Source: Thioalkalivibrio sp. ALJ24 (lineage in GTDB: Bacteria; Pseudomonadota; Gammaproteobacteria; Ectothiorhodospirales; Ectothiorhodospiraceae). From it: a stretch of 64,000 nucleotides of DNA. The notes beneath the pieces were generated by a model that saw only the letters and a program-made list of their open reading frames with translations, ran no database searches and had not been told where the DNA came from. The translations under genes and the position numbers were made by a program. Below are positions 21,783-29,711 of this stretch, piece after piece. The stretch lies in NCBI RefSeq assembly GCF_000377785.1, contig NZ_KB898729.1, positions 62,001 to 126,000 on the forward strand. Direction: 5' to 3'. Position 1 is the stretch's first letter; every line of letters starts with the position of its first letter.

Positions 21783-21901
21783 CGATCCCGGTAACCGCAC
21801 TGGCGACCATCGTGATCATCGCGACCACGGTCGCGACCCTGACCCCGATCCTGCTGATCGCCCTGTTCATCCGTGACTGGAAGAGAGGATGCCTCTGGTG
21901 A
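21779..21901 (+). CDS. 40-residue single-helix membrane protein, probable symporter accessory subunit
   Basis: The sequence opens MTIPVTALATIVIIATTVA, continues as one hydrophobic helix to about residue 31, and ends RDWKRGCLW. Its ATG overlaps the symporter stop (ATGA). Its own TGA overlaps the GTG of the carbamoyltransferase-like gene (GTGA). Small one-helix partners encoded directly after SSS transporters are known in other bacteria, so an accessory subunit is the best guess. The double overlap argues strongly that it is translated. Confidence 0.75.
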   Translation: MTIPVTALATIVIIATTVATLTPILLIALFIRDWKRGCLW

Positions 21902-22968
21902 ATCCCGATGACCCGCTGAACACCCTCAAGCCGCGGGACGGTGCCGCCGGCACCGATCGCCCGCGCGCCCTGCTGGAGGCGGTGGAGGAAAACCCCGACC
22001 CGCTGCTCAAGCTGGCCGCCTCGCACGTGGTCTCCAGCCGGCAGTTCACACGCGAGGAGCTGCTGCAGCTGTTCCGCCTGGCGGCGCAGTACGAGACCAC
22101 GCCGGCGCTGGTGCATCTGCCGCTGGCCGGCAAGATCCTGATCAGTGCGTTCTACGAGCCGTCCACCCGCACGCGGCTGTCGTTCGAGAGCGCCTGGCAC
22201 CGGCTCGGGGGATCGGTAATGTCGATCACCGATCCGAAGAGCACCGGCATCGCCAAGGGCGAATCGCTGGCCGACATCGCGGAGATGTTCAACAACTACG
22301 GCGACGTGCTGGTGCTGCGTTCCTCGGACGGCGAGGCCGTGCACGACATGCTCGAGAACCTGCGCATCCCGCTGGTCAACGCCGGCAACGGGATCGACGA
22401 GCACCCGACCCAGGCGCTGGCGGATGTGTACACCCTGGCCAAGTGGCGCCCGGAGGTGTTCCTGCCCGACTGCCCGCCGGAAAAGCACATCAAGCTGGGG
22501 GTCGTCGGCGTGCCTTCGCGCATGCGCACGGTGCGCAGCCTGCTGAGCATGCTGAGCCTGTTCCCCGAGGCGATCGACGAGATCGTGGTGATCTCGCGCG
22601 AGGAGGAGAACTTCGACCCCGAGCAGCGCGAGCTGCTGGAGGGCGCGGGCCTGAAGCTGCGCGTGGTGAACGACCTGGACCCGGTGCTGCCGGAGCTGGA
22701 CGTCGTCTACATCAACGCCATCGCCTGGGTCGGCGACACCTTCGAGTCCATGGGCGAGGGCCTGAACCTGAACCGCGAGTCGCCGCTGAAGGAGGGTGCC
22801 GTCATCATGCATCCGCTGGCGCGCGGCGCGGAGCTGTCGACCGATCTCGACGACACCCCGCACAACTGGTACTTCGCCCAGGCGCGCGGGGCGGTGTTCG
22901 TGCGCATGGCCCTGCTGACCACGGTGGTGCGCCGGATCAGCGCGGTGATGGACACCCCGGAGGGCTGA
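21898..22968 (+). CDS. Divergent aspartate/ornithine carbamoyltransferase homologue
   Basis: 356 residues. Carbamoyl-phosphate-binding features are intact: STRTR (89-93), the 80s-loop Lys (TGIAKGES, K120), HPTQAL (169-174) and RTVRSL near 210. The HPLPR motif reads HPLAR (305-309). The aspartate-binding MTR-x-QKER loop of PyrB is replaced by INAIAWVGDTFESMGEG, so aspartate is probably not the substrate. I choose the GTG at 21898: AGAGG lies 9 bases before it but abuts the ATG at 21889. It overlaps the small membrane protein gene by four bases and precedes an AsnB-type gene. It is likely a transcarbamylase for another amino acid. Confidence 0.85.
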   Translation: MNPDDPLNTLKPRDGAAGTDRPRALLEAVEENPDPLLKLAASHVVSSRQFTREELLQLFRLAAQYETTPALVHLPLAGKILISAFYEPSTRTRLSFESAWHRLGGSVMSITDPKSTGIAKGESLADIAEMFNNYGDVLVLRSSDGEAVHDMLENLRIPLVNAGNGIDEHPTQALADVYTLAKWRPEVFLPDCPPEKHIKLGVVGVPSRMRTVRSLLSMLSLFPEAIDEIVVISREEENFDPEQRELLEGAGLKLRVVNDLDPVLPELDVVYINAIAWVGDTFESMGEGLNLNRESPLKEGAVIMHPLARGAELSTDLDDTPHNWYFAQARGAVFVRMALLTTVVRRISAVMDTPEG

Positions 22969-23059
22969 CCCCCCGATTGTATGATTGCCTGACTGACCGC
23001 GAGCGGCGCGGCGACCCGGCCCCGCTCGCCCCCGATGGATAACTCAAGGAGACACCCCC

Positions 23060-25081
23060 ATGTGCGGCATTGGCGGCATCTTTCACGCCGACCCGGAACG
23101 TCCGGTCGATGCACAGACCCTAGTCAACATGGCCGCGATCCAGTACCACCGCGGCCCCGACGGCTTTGGCTACAAGATCCAGGATGATCGCGGCGTGGGC
23201 TTCAGTCACGCGCGGCTGTCGATCATCGACCTCGACGAGAACCGCGGGCGCCAGCCGTTCACCATGAGCAACGGCGAGATCATGACCGCGGTCAACGGCG
23301 AGCTGTACGACTACAAGCGCATCCGCACCGATCTGACCTCGCGCGGGGTGAAGTTCCGCACCAAGAGCGATTCCGAGATGGTGATGCACCTTTACCAGCG
23401 CGAGGGGCTGGAGGATGCGCTGAAGTACTTCCGCGGCGAGTTCGCGATCTCGCTGTACGACCGCAAGCACGACCGCCTGGTGCTGGCACGCGACCGCTTC
23501 GGCATCAAGCCGCTGTACTTCACCGAGACCGCCGGCGGCAGCTTCGTGTTCGGCTCCGAACTGAAGGTCCTGTTCGCCAACCCCGACGTGCAGCGGCGCT
23601 TCTCCGACGACGGCCTGTACCACCAGCTGATGCAGACCATGGTGCCGGGCACCACCGCCTTCGAGGGCATCCACCAGGTCAAGCCCGGCCACGTGGTCAT
23701 CGTCGAGCGCGCCCACGGCAAGCTGAAGATCCGCCAGGAGAAATACTGGGACATGGACTTCCCGCTGGCCTCGGAGCGCCCGCCGGAAAGCGAGACCGAC
23801 GAGGAGTACTGGATCGAGGGGGTGCGCGACAAGCTGATGGAGGCCACCCAGCTGCGCCTGGAGGCCGACGTGCCGGTCGCCTGCTACCTCTCCGGGGGGA
23901 TCGACTCCTGCATCACCCTGGGCCTGGCCTCGGCCAGCCAGCAGGCGCCGGTGAAGGCCTTCACCATCGGCTTCGACAACGACGACTACGACGAGACCGC
24001 CATCGCCCGCGAGATGGCCGAGAGCGTGGGCGCCGACCAGGACATCATGTCGCTGGACGCCGACCACCTGTACGACAACTTCGAGGAGGCGCTCTGGCAC
24101 GCCGAGCGCACCATCTACAACACCCTGGCGGTGGCCAAGCTGCTGATGAGCCGGCACGTGAACCGCGCCGGCTACAAGGTGGTGGTGACCGGCGAGGGCT
24201 CGGACGAGCTGTTCGGCGGCTACCCGGCGTTTCGCCGCGACATGTTCATGCACGGGCTGGACACCCTGCCGGAGGCCGACCGTGCCGCCTGGCAGCAGAT
24301 GCTCAACGAGTCCAACGAACTGGTCTCCGGGGCGATGCTGGCCGAGGACGAGGTCTCCGACCCCGACTTCAACCGCATGATGGGCTTCACCCCGTCCTGC
24401 CTGCAGCCCTGGCTGGCGGCCGCCGAGCACGTACCCGGCCTGCTGCATCCGAAGCGGCGCAAGCGCATGAAGGACTACAAGCCGGGCAAGGCCATCGCCG
24501 ACGCCCTGGACGACGACATGCTGGAAGGGCGGCATCCACTGGACAAGGCCCAGTACGTGTGGATCAAGACCATGCTGGAGGGCCAGATCCTGACCTGGGG
24601 CGGCGACCGCATGGACATGGCCAACTCCATGGAGGCGCGCCCGCCGTTCCTCGACCACCACCTGGCCGAGTTCGCCGCGCATCTGCCGCCGACCATGCGC
24701 ATCAAGGGCCGCAACGAAAAGTACGTGCTGCGCGAGTCGATGAAGGGCCTGCTGCCCAAGGTGCTGTACGAGCGCGAGAAATTCCCGTTCATGGCGCCAC
24801 CGGCCCACACCGACCCGACCAAATGGGCGGCGATGAAGGCCCTGGCGGATCGCTACCTGTCGGAGGACAAGGTCGCCGAGGCCGGGCTGCTGGACCCCGA
24901 GGGGGTGCGTCAGGTGTTCGAGATCCACGAGTCGGAAGAGACCCCGGCGGCGACCCAGGTGCAGCTGGACGCGGTGATCAACCACATGATCGGGGTACAG
25001 GTGCTGCACGAGCAGTTCGTGGCCACCGACATCCCCGCGCTGGCGGCGCAGAAGGCCCGCGAATTCGGCTGGAGCGCCTGA
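23060..25081 (+). CDS. AsnB-type glutamine-dependent amidotransferase
   Basis: 673 residues, longer than E. coli AsnB (554). The class II glutaminase domain begins with the catalytic Cys2 (MCGIGGIF), followed by YHRGPDGFG and VNGELYDY. The synthetase domain has the ATP pyrophosphatase loop YLSGGIDS, GEGSDELFGGYPAF and EARPPFLDHHLAEFAA. The ATG at 23060 has an AAGGAGA site. Such enzymes make asparagine, but relatives amidate other carboxylates, for example in N-acetylglutaminylglutamine amide synthesis. The operon next to a transcarbamylase and amidases suggests a role other than asparagine supply. A 91-base gap separates it from the upstream gene. Confidence 0.9.
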   Translation: MCGIGGIFHADPERPVDAQTLVNMAAIQYHRGPDGFGYKIQDDRGVGFSHARLSIIDLDENRGRQPFTMSNGEIMTAVNGELYDYKRIRTDLTSRGVKFRTKSDSEMVMHLYQREGLEDALKYFRGEFAISLYDRKHDRLVLARDRFGIKPLYFTETAGGSFVFGSELKVLFANPDVQRRFSDDGLYHQLMQTMVPGTTAFEGIHQVKPGHVVIVERAHGKLKIRQEKYWDMDFPLASERPPESETDEEYWIEGVRDKLMEATQLRLEADVPVACYLSGGIDSCITLGLASASQQAPVKAFTIGFDNDDYDETAIAREMAESVGADQDIMSLDADHLYDNFEEALWHAERTIYNTLAVAKLLMSRHVNRAGYKVVVTGEGSDELFGGYPAFRRDMFMHGLDTLPEADRAAWQQMLNESNELVSGAMLAEDEVSDPDFNRMMGFTPSCLQPWLAAAEHVPGLLHPKRRKRMKDYKPGKAIADALDDDMLEGRHPLDKAQYVWIKTMLEGQILTWGGDRMDMANSMEARPPFLDHHLAEFAAHLPPTMRIKGRNEKYVLRESMKGLLPKVLYEREKFPFMAPPAHTDPTKWAAMKALADRYLSEDKVAEAGLLDPEGVRQVFEIHESEETPAATQVQLDAVINHMIGVQVLHEQFVATDIPALAAQKAREFGWSA

Positions 25082-25118
25082 ACTCACCAGGAGGCCGGGA
25101 AGGCCCCGAAGGAACACC

Positions 25119-27272
25119 GTGACCGAAGACACCGGGGATACCCATGCCCTGCGCCTGCAGGCGATCGCGGACACCACTCAGGAGGTGTTTGTCCTGCTCG
25201 ACAGCAACGGGCGGATCGAGTACGTCAACGCCGCGCTGAAGCGTGTACTGGGTTATGAGCCCCGGACCCTGCTGGGACTGCCGCTGCACGAAACGTTCGC
25301 ACCGGCGGAACACATGGACGCGATCCGCGCGGGTTACGAGGATTTTCGACATACCGGCACCGGTCCCGTGGTGGGACGGGTGCATGAACTGGAGGCGGTG
25401 CACGCGGACGGCTATCGGGTACCCGTGGAGCTGTCGGTCTCGGCCTTGTGGCTGGACGGGGAGTGGCATGCGGTCGGCGTCATGCGCGACATTTCGGCGC
25501 GGCGGCGCGTGGAACAGGCCCTGCGTACCGAGCGCGAACGCAACGATGCCCGCGCGCGTCTGGAAGCCACCGTCTTCAATGCCACCAGCGACGGCGTCCT
25601 CATTACCGACGGGGACGAGCGCATCGAGGCCGTCAACCGGGCGTTTGCCGAGATCACCGGATATCCGGAGGATGAAGTCCTCGGCCGGACCCCGAGCTTC
25701 CTGAAGTCCGGGCGGCAGGATGCAGCCTTCTACCGCGAAATGCGGGAGGAGCTGGAAACGGTCGGCGAGTGGAACGGGGAACTCGTCAACCGCCGCCGTG
25801 ACGGCAGTGTCTACCCCCAGTGGACCCGCATCAACGCCGTTCGGGACCCGCAGGGCCGGGTCCGCCACTATGTCGCGGTCTTCTCCGACCTCACCGATCT
25901 GCGCGCCTCGCAGGAACGCATCGAGCGCCTGGTCCACCGCGACCCGGTCACTGACCTGCCCAACCGCCTGCTGTTTCGCACCCGCCTGGAACAGGTGCTG
26001 GCGGCGCAGGGCCGACGGGGCGACGGGGCGGCCGTACTGCACCTGGGGCTGGACGGCTTCAAGCACGTCAACGAGAGCCTCGGTCACCGGTTCGGCGACC
26101 GGCTGCTGCGGGCCATGGGCGAACGACTGAACTCAATGATCCGCCCCACGGAGACCCTGGCGCGGCTGGGCGGGGACGAATTCGCGATCATGGTAGATGG
26201 AGAGGAACGCGCGATGCTGCTGGCCGAGGCCCTGCTGCGCCAGGTCGCGCAGACCCTTGAGCTGGACGGCGAAACCCTGTTCCTGACCACCAGCGTGGGC
26301 ATCGCCTGCAGCCCGCGGGATGGCCACGATGTCGAATCGCTGATGCGCAATGCCGCCGCGGCCGTGCACGAAGCCAAGGCCGCCGGCGGCAACGCCTGGC
26401 GGGGCTATTCCCGCGAACAGACCACTCTCGCAACCGATCGCGTGCGGCTGACCGGGCGGCTGCGCGAGGCGCTCGACGCCGATGAGCTGGTCCTCCACTA
26501 CCAGCCACAGGTCAGCCTCGCTGACGGCCGGATCATCGGAGTGGAGGCCCTGGTCCGCTGGCAGCATCCGGAATCCGGCCCGATCTCGCCGGATCGCTTC
26601 ATTACGGTGGCCGAACAGAGCGGGCTGATCGCCGCGCTCGGCGAACAGGTCCTGCAGAAGGCCTGCCGTCAGGCACGGGAGTGGCGGGACAATGGCGTGG
26701 GCTTTGGCCACGTGGCGGTCAACATCTCCCCCGCACAGATCCGCCGCAGCACCGTCGCCGCCCAGGTGTCCGGGGCACTGGAAAAAAGCGGCCTGCCCCC
26801 GCACTGCCTGCAGGCGGAGATCACCGAAAGCATCGCCATGGACCGCCGCGGCGAGGCCCCAGGATTCCTGCAGGCCATGCAGGAGCTGGGCGTACGCCTG
26901 GCGATGGACGATTTCGGCACCGGTTACTCGTCGCTGGCGTATCTGCGCGACCTGCCCTTCGACACGCTCAAGTTGGATCGCATTTTCGTGAAATCGCTGC
27001 CCAATTCGTCATCGGACGCCGCCATCGCCGAGGCCATCTGCACCCTCGGTCGCCGCCTGGGACTGGAGGTTCTGGCCGAGGGCGTGGAAACCCCGGCGCA
27101 GGCCGACACCCTGCGCGGCTTCGGCTGCACCTCGGCCCAGGGCTTCCTGTTCTCCCGGCCGGTCCCGGCCGAACAGCTGCCCGCCACCCTTCAGCGCCTC
27201 ACGGATCAACTGCCCGCCGGTCCGTCTCGTGGTCAGTCTTCGTCTGCCACCTCGGGCTCGGTACGCGAATAG
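25119..27272 (+). CDS. PAS-PAS-GGDEF-EAL cyclic-di-GMP enzyme
   Basis: 717 residues. Two PAS domains (about 7-125 and 145-260) precede a GGDEF domain (RLGGDEFAI, with HLGLDGFKHVNE) and an EAL domain. The EAL part keeps VEALVRWQHP, VNISPAQ, EITES, MDDFGTGYSS, KLDR and AEGVET, so phosphodiesterase activity is likely. The GGDEF motif is also intact, so cyclase activity cannot be excluded. It starts at GTG 25119 with GAAGGA upstream. No transmembrane segment is visible, so it should be cytoplasmic. It lies 37 bases after the AsnB-type gene and overlaps the convergent gene by 40 bases at the 3' end. Confidence 0.92.
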   Translation: MTEDTGDTHALRLQAIADTTQEVFVLLDSNGRIEYVNAALKRVLGYEPRTLLGLPLHETFAPAEHMDAIRAGYEDFRHTGTGPVVGRVHELEAVHADGYRVPVELSVSALWLDGEWHAVGVMRDISARRRVEQALRTERERNDARARLEATVFNATSDGVLITDGDERIEAVNRAFAEITGYPEDEVLGRTPSFLKSGRQDAAFYREMREELETVGEWNGELVNRRRDGSVYPQWTRINAVRDPQGRVRHYVAVFSDLTDLRASQERIERLVHRDPVTDLPNRLLFRTRLEQVLAAQGRRGDGAAVLHLGLDGFKHVNESLGHRFGDRLLRAMGERLNSMIRPTETLARLGGDEFAIMVDGEERAMLLAEALLRQVAQTLELDGETLFLTTSVGIACSPRDGHDVESLMRNAAAAVHEAKAAGGNAWRGYSREQTTLATDRVRLTGRLREALDADELVLHYQPQVSLADGRIIGVEALVRWQHPESGPISPDRFITVAEQSGLIAALGEQVLQKACRQAREWRDNGVGFGHVAVNISPAQIRRSTVAAQVSGALEKSGLPPHCLQAEITESIAMDRRGEAPGFLQAMQELGVRLAMDDFGTGYSSLAYLRDLPFDTLKLDRIFVKSLPNSSSDAAIAEAICTLGRRLGLEVLAEGVETPAQADTLRGFGCTSAQGFLFSRPVPAEQLPATLQRLTDQLPAGPSRGQSSSATSGSVRE

Positions 27273-28825
27273 ACGTACGCCACGCCACTCAGGCGGCGAT
27301 TCAGCTCCTGGAAGCCATCGAGCACCTCCCAGGCCGGATAGGGCAGACCGGCCTGGGCGCGCTTCGCCCGGATCAGCCAGCGGCTGTTCTCCTGCTTGCG
27401 CTCGAGGATCTTGCGGCCCAGCTCGGGACGTTCGCGCATCAGCATCCGCGCCACGGTGTTCATCTGCTGGGAGAGCCGGTTGGCGGCCTCCTCGAGCAGC
27501 GGATGCGCGGAGGCCACCGCCTCGGGGTGGTCGCGCACCAGGCGTTCGACATCGTGGTAGAGACCGGGCCCCAGCGTGCGCACGATCACCGGAAGCTCGC
27601 GCATCAGATCGTCCAGCGTCTCCTTGAGGATCTGATCCTCCTCGTCCAGCGCATCGTCGGGGATCGCATCCAGGAACTCCACCAGCTCGTCGCGGGCCTG
27701 CAGCACGTGCCAGCGGCGTTCGTCCATCTCCCGTCGCAGGACCGGCGGCGCATCGCCCTCGGAAAGGGCGTGCATCGCCCGGTCGCGGAGCAGATGCAGC
27801 TGGTCGAAGACCTTGAGCGTTTCGCGCAATACGGCATTGATCGCCAGCGCCGGATTCTGCTGCAGGAGCGGATCGAGGCTGGTGGGCGCGGAGGGCTCGG
27901 CGGCCACCGGATCGGGAACCAGCGAACGGACCATATGCCCCAGCACCGCTGCGAAGAGGATCGCACCGCTGGCCACCAGATTGAACAGCGTATGGCCCCA
28001 GGCCGCCTGCTGCGGGAGCGTACCGGGGAGGATCTCCGGTGATTCCAGCGGGAGATGCAGCAGCACGGCGGCCAGAACGACCACCAGCGGCCCTTTGACC
28101 AGCAGGCTGGCCAGCCCCAGACGGCGCCCCTGAAGATCCCCCCACCCGGCGATCAGTACCGTGAGGACCAGACCGATGTTCGCCCCCAGGACCCACAGTA
28201 GCAGCATGGTGAGATCCACCTGGCCGGTGGCCACCAGTGCCAGGGCAAGCGCGATCGAAGCGGTCGCGCTCTGCATCAGCAGGGTGAGCAATGCGGCCCC
28301 GATCAGGAACAGCAGCGGTAGTTCACCCAGCGCGGCGAACAGATTGACCACGGCCGGATCACTGCCAAGCGTGCGCGCGGCATCGCCCAGCAGCCCCATC
28401 CCCAGCAGCATGAAACCGAAGGCCAGCAGGGCCTGCCCGATCCCGCGCGGGCGCGGCGCCTCCACGTAGAGGAACAGGATCGCGCCCGCGGCCACGAACA
28501 GGCCGGCAAACGCCTGCAGGTCGAAGGACAGCACCTGGATCAGCGCGGTCGTACCCAGCTGCGCCCCCAGCAGGACCGCGAGCACGTTCTCCCAGGCGAC
28601 GTTCCCGCGCCGGGTCATCTGCACCGACAGCAGCGCCGCGGCCGTCGACGACGGCATCACGACCCCGCCAGCGATACCACCGATCCATGCCCGCGGACGG
28701 GTGCGCGTGAACCCCTGCAGCCAGTCGATCAGGTCGCCGCCCATCACGCGTGCGAACCCCTTGCGCAGAAAGCGCAGGCCGAACAGGATCAGCAGGACGC
28801 CGGCGACGAGATTGATGGTTTCCAT
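27233..28825 (-). CDS. Na/Pi cotransporter II-related protein with PhoU-like domain
   Basis: 530 residues. The N-terminal half has about nine helices with the paired NptA repeats: GVVMPSSTAAALLSV and LLMQSATASIALALAL carry the QSSS-like motif in degenerate form (MPSST, QSATAS). The cytoplasmic C-terminal half is helical and PhoU-like. The family imports phosphate with sodium, although the altered motif leaves the substrate open. The ATG at 28825 has a GAGG site; a TTG one codon upstream is less likely. Its last 40 bases overlap the end of the convergent GGDEF-EAL gene. Confidence 0.85.
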   Translation of the reverse strand: METINLVAGVLLILFGLRFLRKGFARVMGGDLIDWLQGFTRTRPRAWIGGIAGGVVMPSSTAAALLSVQMTRRGNVAWENVLAVLLGAQLGTTALIQVLSFDLQAFAGLFVAAGAILFLYVEAPRPRGIGQALLAFGFMLLGMGLLGDAARTLGSDPAVVNLFAALGELPLLFLIGAALLTLLMQSATASIALALALVATGQVDLTMLLLWVLGANIGLVLTVLIAGWGDLQGRRLGLASLLVKGPLVVVLAAVLLHLPLESPEILPGTLPQQAAWGHTLFNLVASGAILFAAVLGHMVRSLVPDPVAAEPSAPTSLDPLLQQNPALAINAVLRETLKVFDQLHLLRDRAMHALSEGDAPPVLRREMDERRWHVLQARDELVEFLDAIPDDALDEEDQILKETLDDLMRELPVIVRTLGPGLYHDVERLVRDHPEAVASAHPLLEEAANRLSQQMNTVARMLMRERPELGRKILERKQENSRWLIRAKRAQAGLPYPAWEVLDGFQELNRRLSGVAYVYSRTEPEVADED

Positions 28826-28903
28826 CAAGGCACCTCGGGATGGTTGGCTCCCGGTTCAAGGGTATCGGGGCCTTGCCGGTGGCGCAGGGCGGGCCAAAAG
28901 GAA

Positions 28904-28941
28904 ACGGGCCGTTTCCGCGTACGACTCGGAAGACGGCCCGC
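28904..28941 (-). terminator. Terminator after the TorF-like gene
   Basis: On the minus strand a 13-bp stem (CGGGCCGT plus TTCCG with their complements, one bulged base, 9-base loop) is followed by a TTTCCTTTT tract. It lies 25 bases after the stop codon at 28967. The left arm also forms a smaller perfect inverted repeat at 28900-28916. Confidence 0.65.
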
Positions 28942-28966
28942 CAGCGGATACCCTGTTGGCCGGGTG

Positions 28967-29626
28967 TCAGAAGGTGAAAGTGTACCCCGCGGCCAGCAGG
29001 TCGTCCGCGCCGCTCTCGTCGCGCGAGGCGTAGGTCAGCGAGAAGGTGCCGTAATCGGAGGCGTAGGCCGCACCCAGCTCCCAGAACTTCGCACCGTTGT
29101 CGTCGGCCGGATCGTCATAACCCAGGGTGCCGAAGAGCTCGGTGCGCGGAGCGACCTCGTGCTCGGCCCCGAGCGACCAGACCCGGCTTCCCTCGGCGTC
29201 GCGGTCATCGGCATGGGCGACGTAGGCCACCTCGGCCGACAGCATCTGCCAGCCTACCCCGAAGAACACCTCGCCCTCGTCTTCGTCGTCGAGGCTGGAG
29301 TGATACGCGTATTCATAACCGAACTCGATTCCCACCGGGCCGGCATCGAAGCCGTAACCGACGAACGGAATCACCTCGGTACCGTTGCCACTGCCGAGGC
29401 TGGAAGCCTCCCAGCCGGTGAAGATGCCATTGGCGAACCCGAGCTCGAGACCGCCCTGCACCACCGGGTCGTTGTCGGACGCGCTGGCGCCGTCGTCGAT
29501 ATAGTCGGTGAACACGCCGACGTGGAACTCGGCGTCCACGGCCTGGGCCGCCGGGGCCCCGAAGACCAGGGCGCCGGTGATGGCGGCGGCCAGCAGGCCG
29601 CGCCGGAAGTTGCGATGCTGCGTCAT
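28967..29626 (-). CDS. TorF-like outer membrane beta-barrel protein
   Basis: 219 residues with a signal peptide (RRGLLAAAITGALVFGAPAAQA, about 8-29). The mature part starts EFHVGVFTDYIDDGASASDNDPV, the pattern of the TIGR02001/TorF family of putative porins. It continues in alternating strands and ends AAGYTFTF, with the terminal phenylalanine needed for barrel insertion. The chain is strongly acidic. It lies downstream of mgtE with a hairpin between, so it may be partly co-transcribed; a link to cation uptake is only positional. Confidence 0.82.
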   Translation of the reverse strand: MTQHRNFRRGLLAAAITGALVFGAPAAQAVDAEFHVGVFTDYIDDGASASDNDPVVQGGLELGFANGIFTGWEASSLGSGNGTEVIPFVGYGFDAGPVGIEFGYEYAYHSSLDDEDEGEVFFGVGWQMLSAEVAYVAHADDRDAEGSRVWSLGAEHEVAPRTELFGTLGYDDPADDNGAKFWELGAAYASDYGTFSLTYASRDESGADDLLAAGYTFTF

Positions 29627-29664
29627 GTCGATGTCCCTCTTGTTTTGCGTAGATCGTCGGGGTC

Positions 29665-29694
29665 GTGCCGCCGGTGGTGGGCCACCGGCGGCAC
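29665..29694. terminator. Stable hairpin between mgtE and the TorF-like gene
   Basis: GTGCCGCCGGTGG and its exact complement form a 13-bp stem with a TGGG-type four-base loop, 18 bases after the mgtE stop. No U-tract follows on either strand, so it may slow RNA decay or partly reduce read-through rather than act as a full terminator. Confidence 0.5.
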
Positions 29695-29711
29695 GCCGGG
29701 TTATTGCCGGA

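Noticed and set aside
21889-21897. ATG at 21889 as start of the carbamoyltransferase-like gene
   Set aside because: The AGAGG element directly abuts this ATG, whereas the GTG at 21898 has correct spacing and the same GTGA overlap style as the symporter gene.
22980-22985. TATGAT as a separate promoter for the AsnB-type gene
   Set aside because: No -35 box lies 16-18 bases upstream; read-through from the operon is the simpler view.
18288-25081. Allantoin or pyrimidine (Rut-type) degradation cluster
   Set aside because: No allantoinase, dihydropyrimidinase, rutA or ureidoglycolate genes are present, and an ATP-using AsnB-type enzyme does not fit a purely catabolic pathway. It remains an alternative for the M20 and amidase genes alone.
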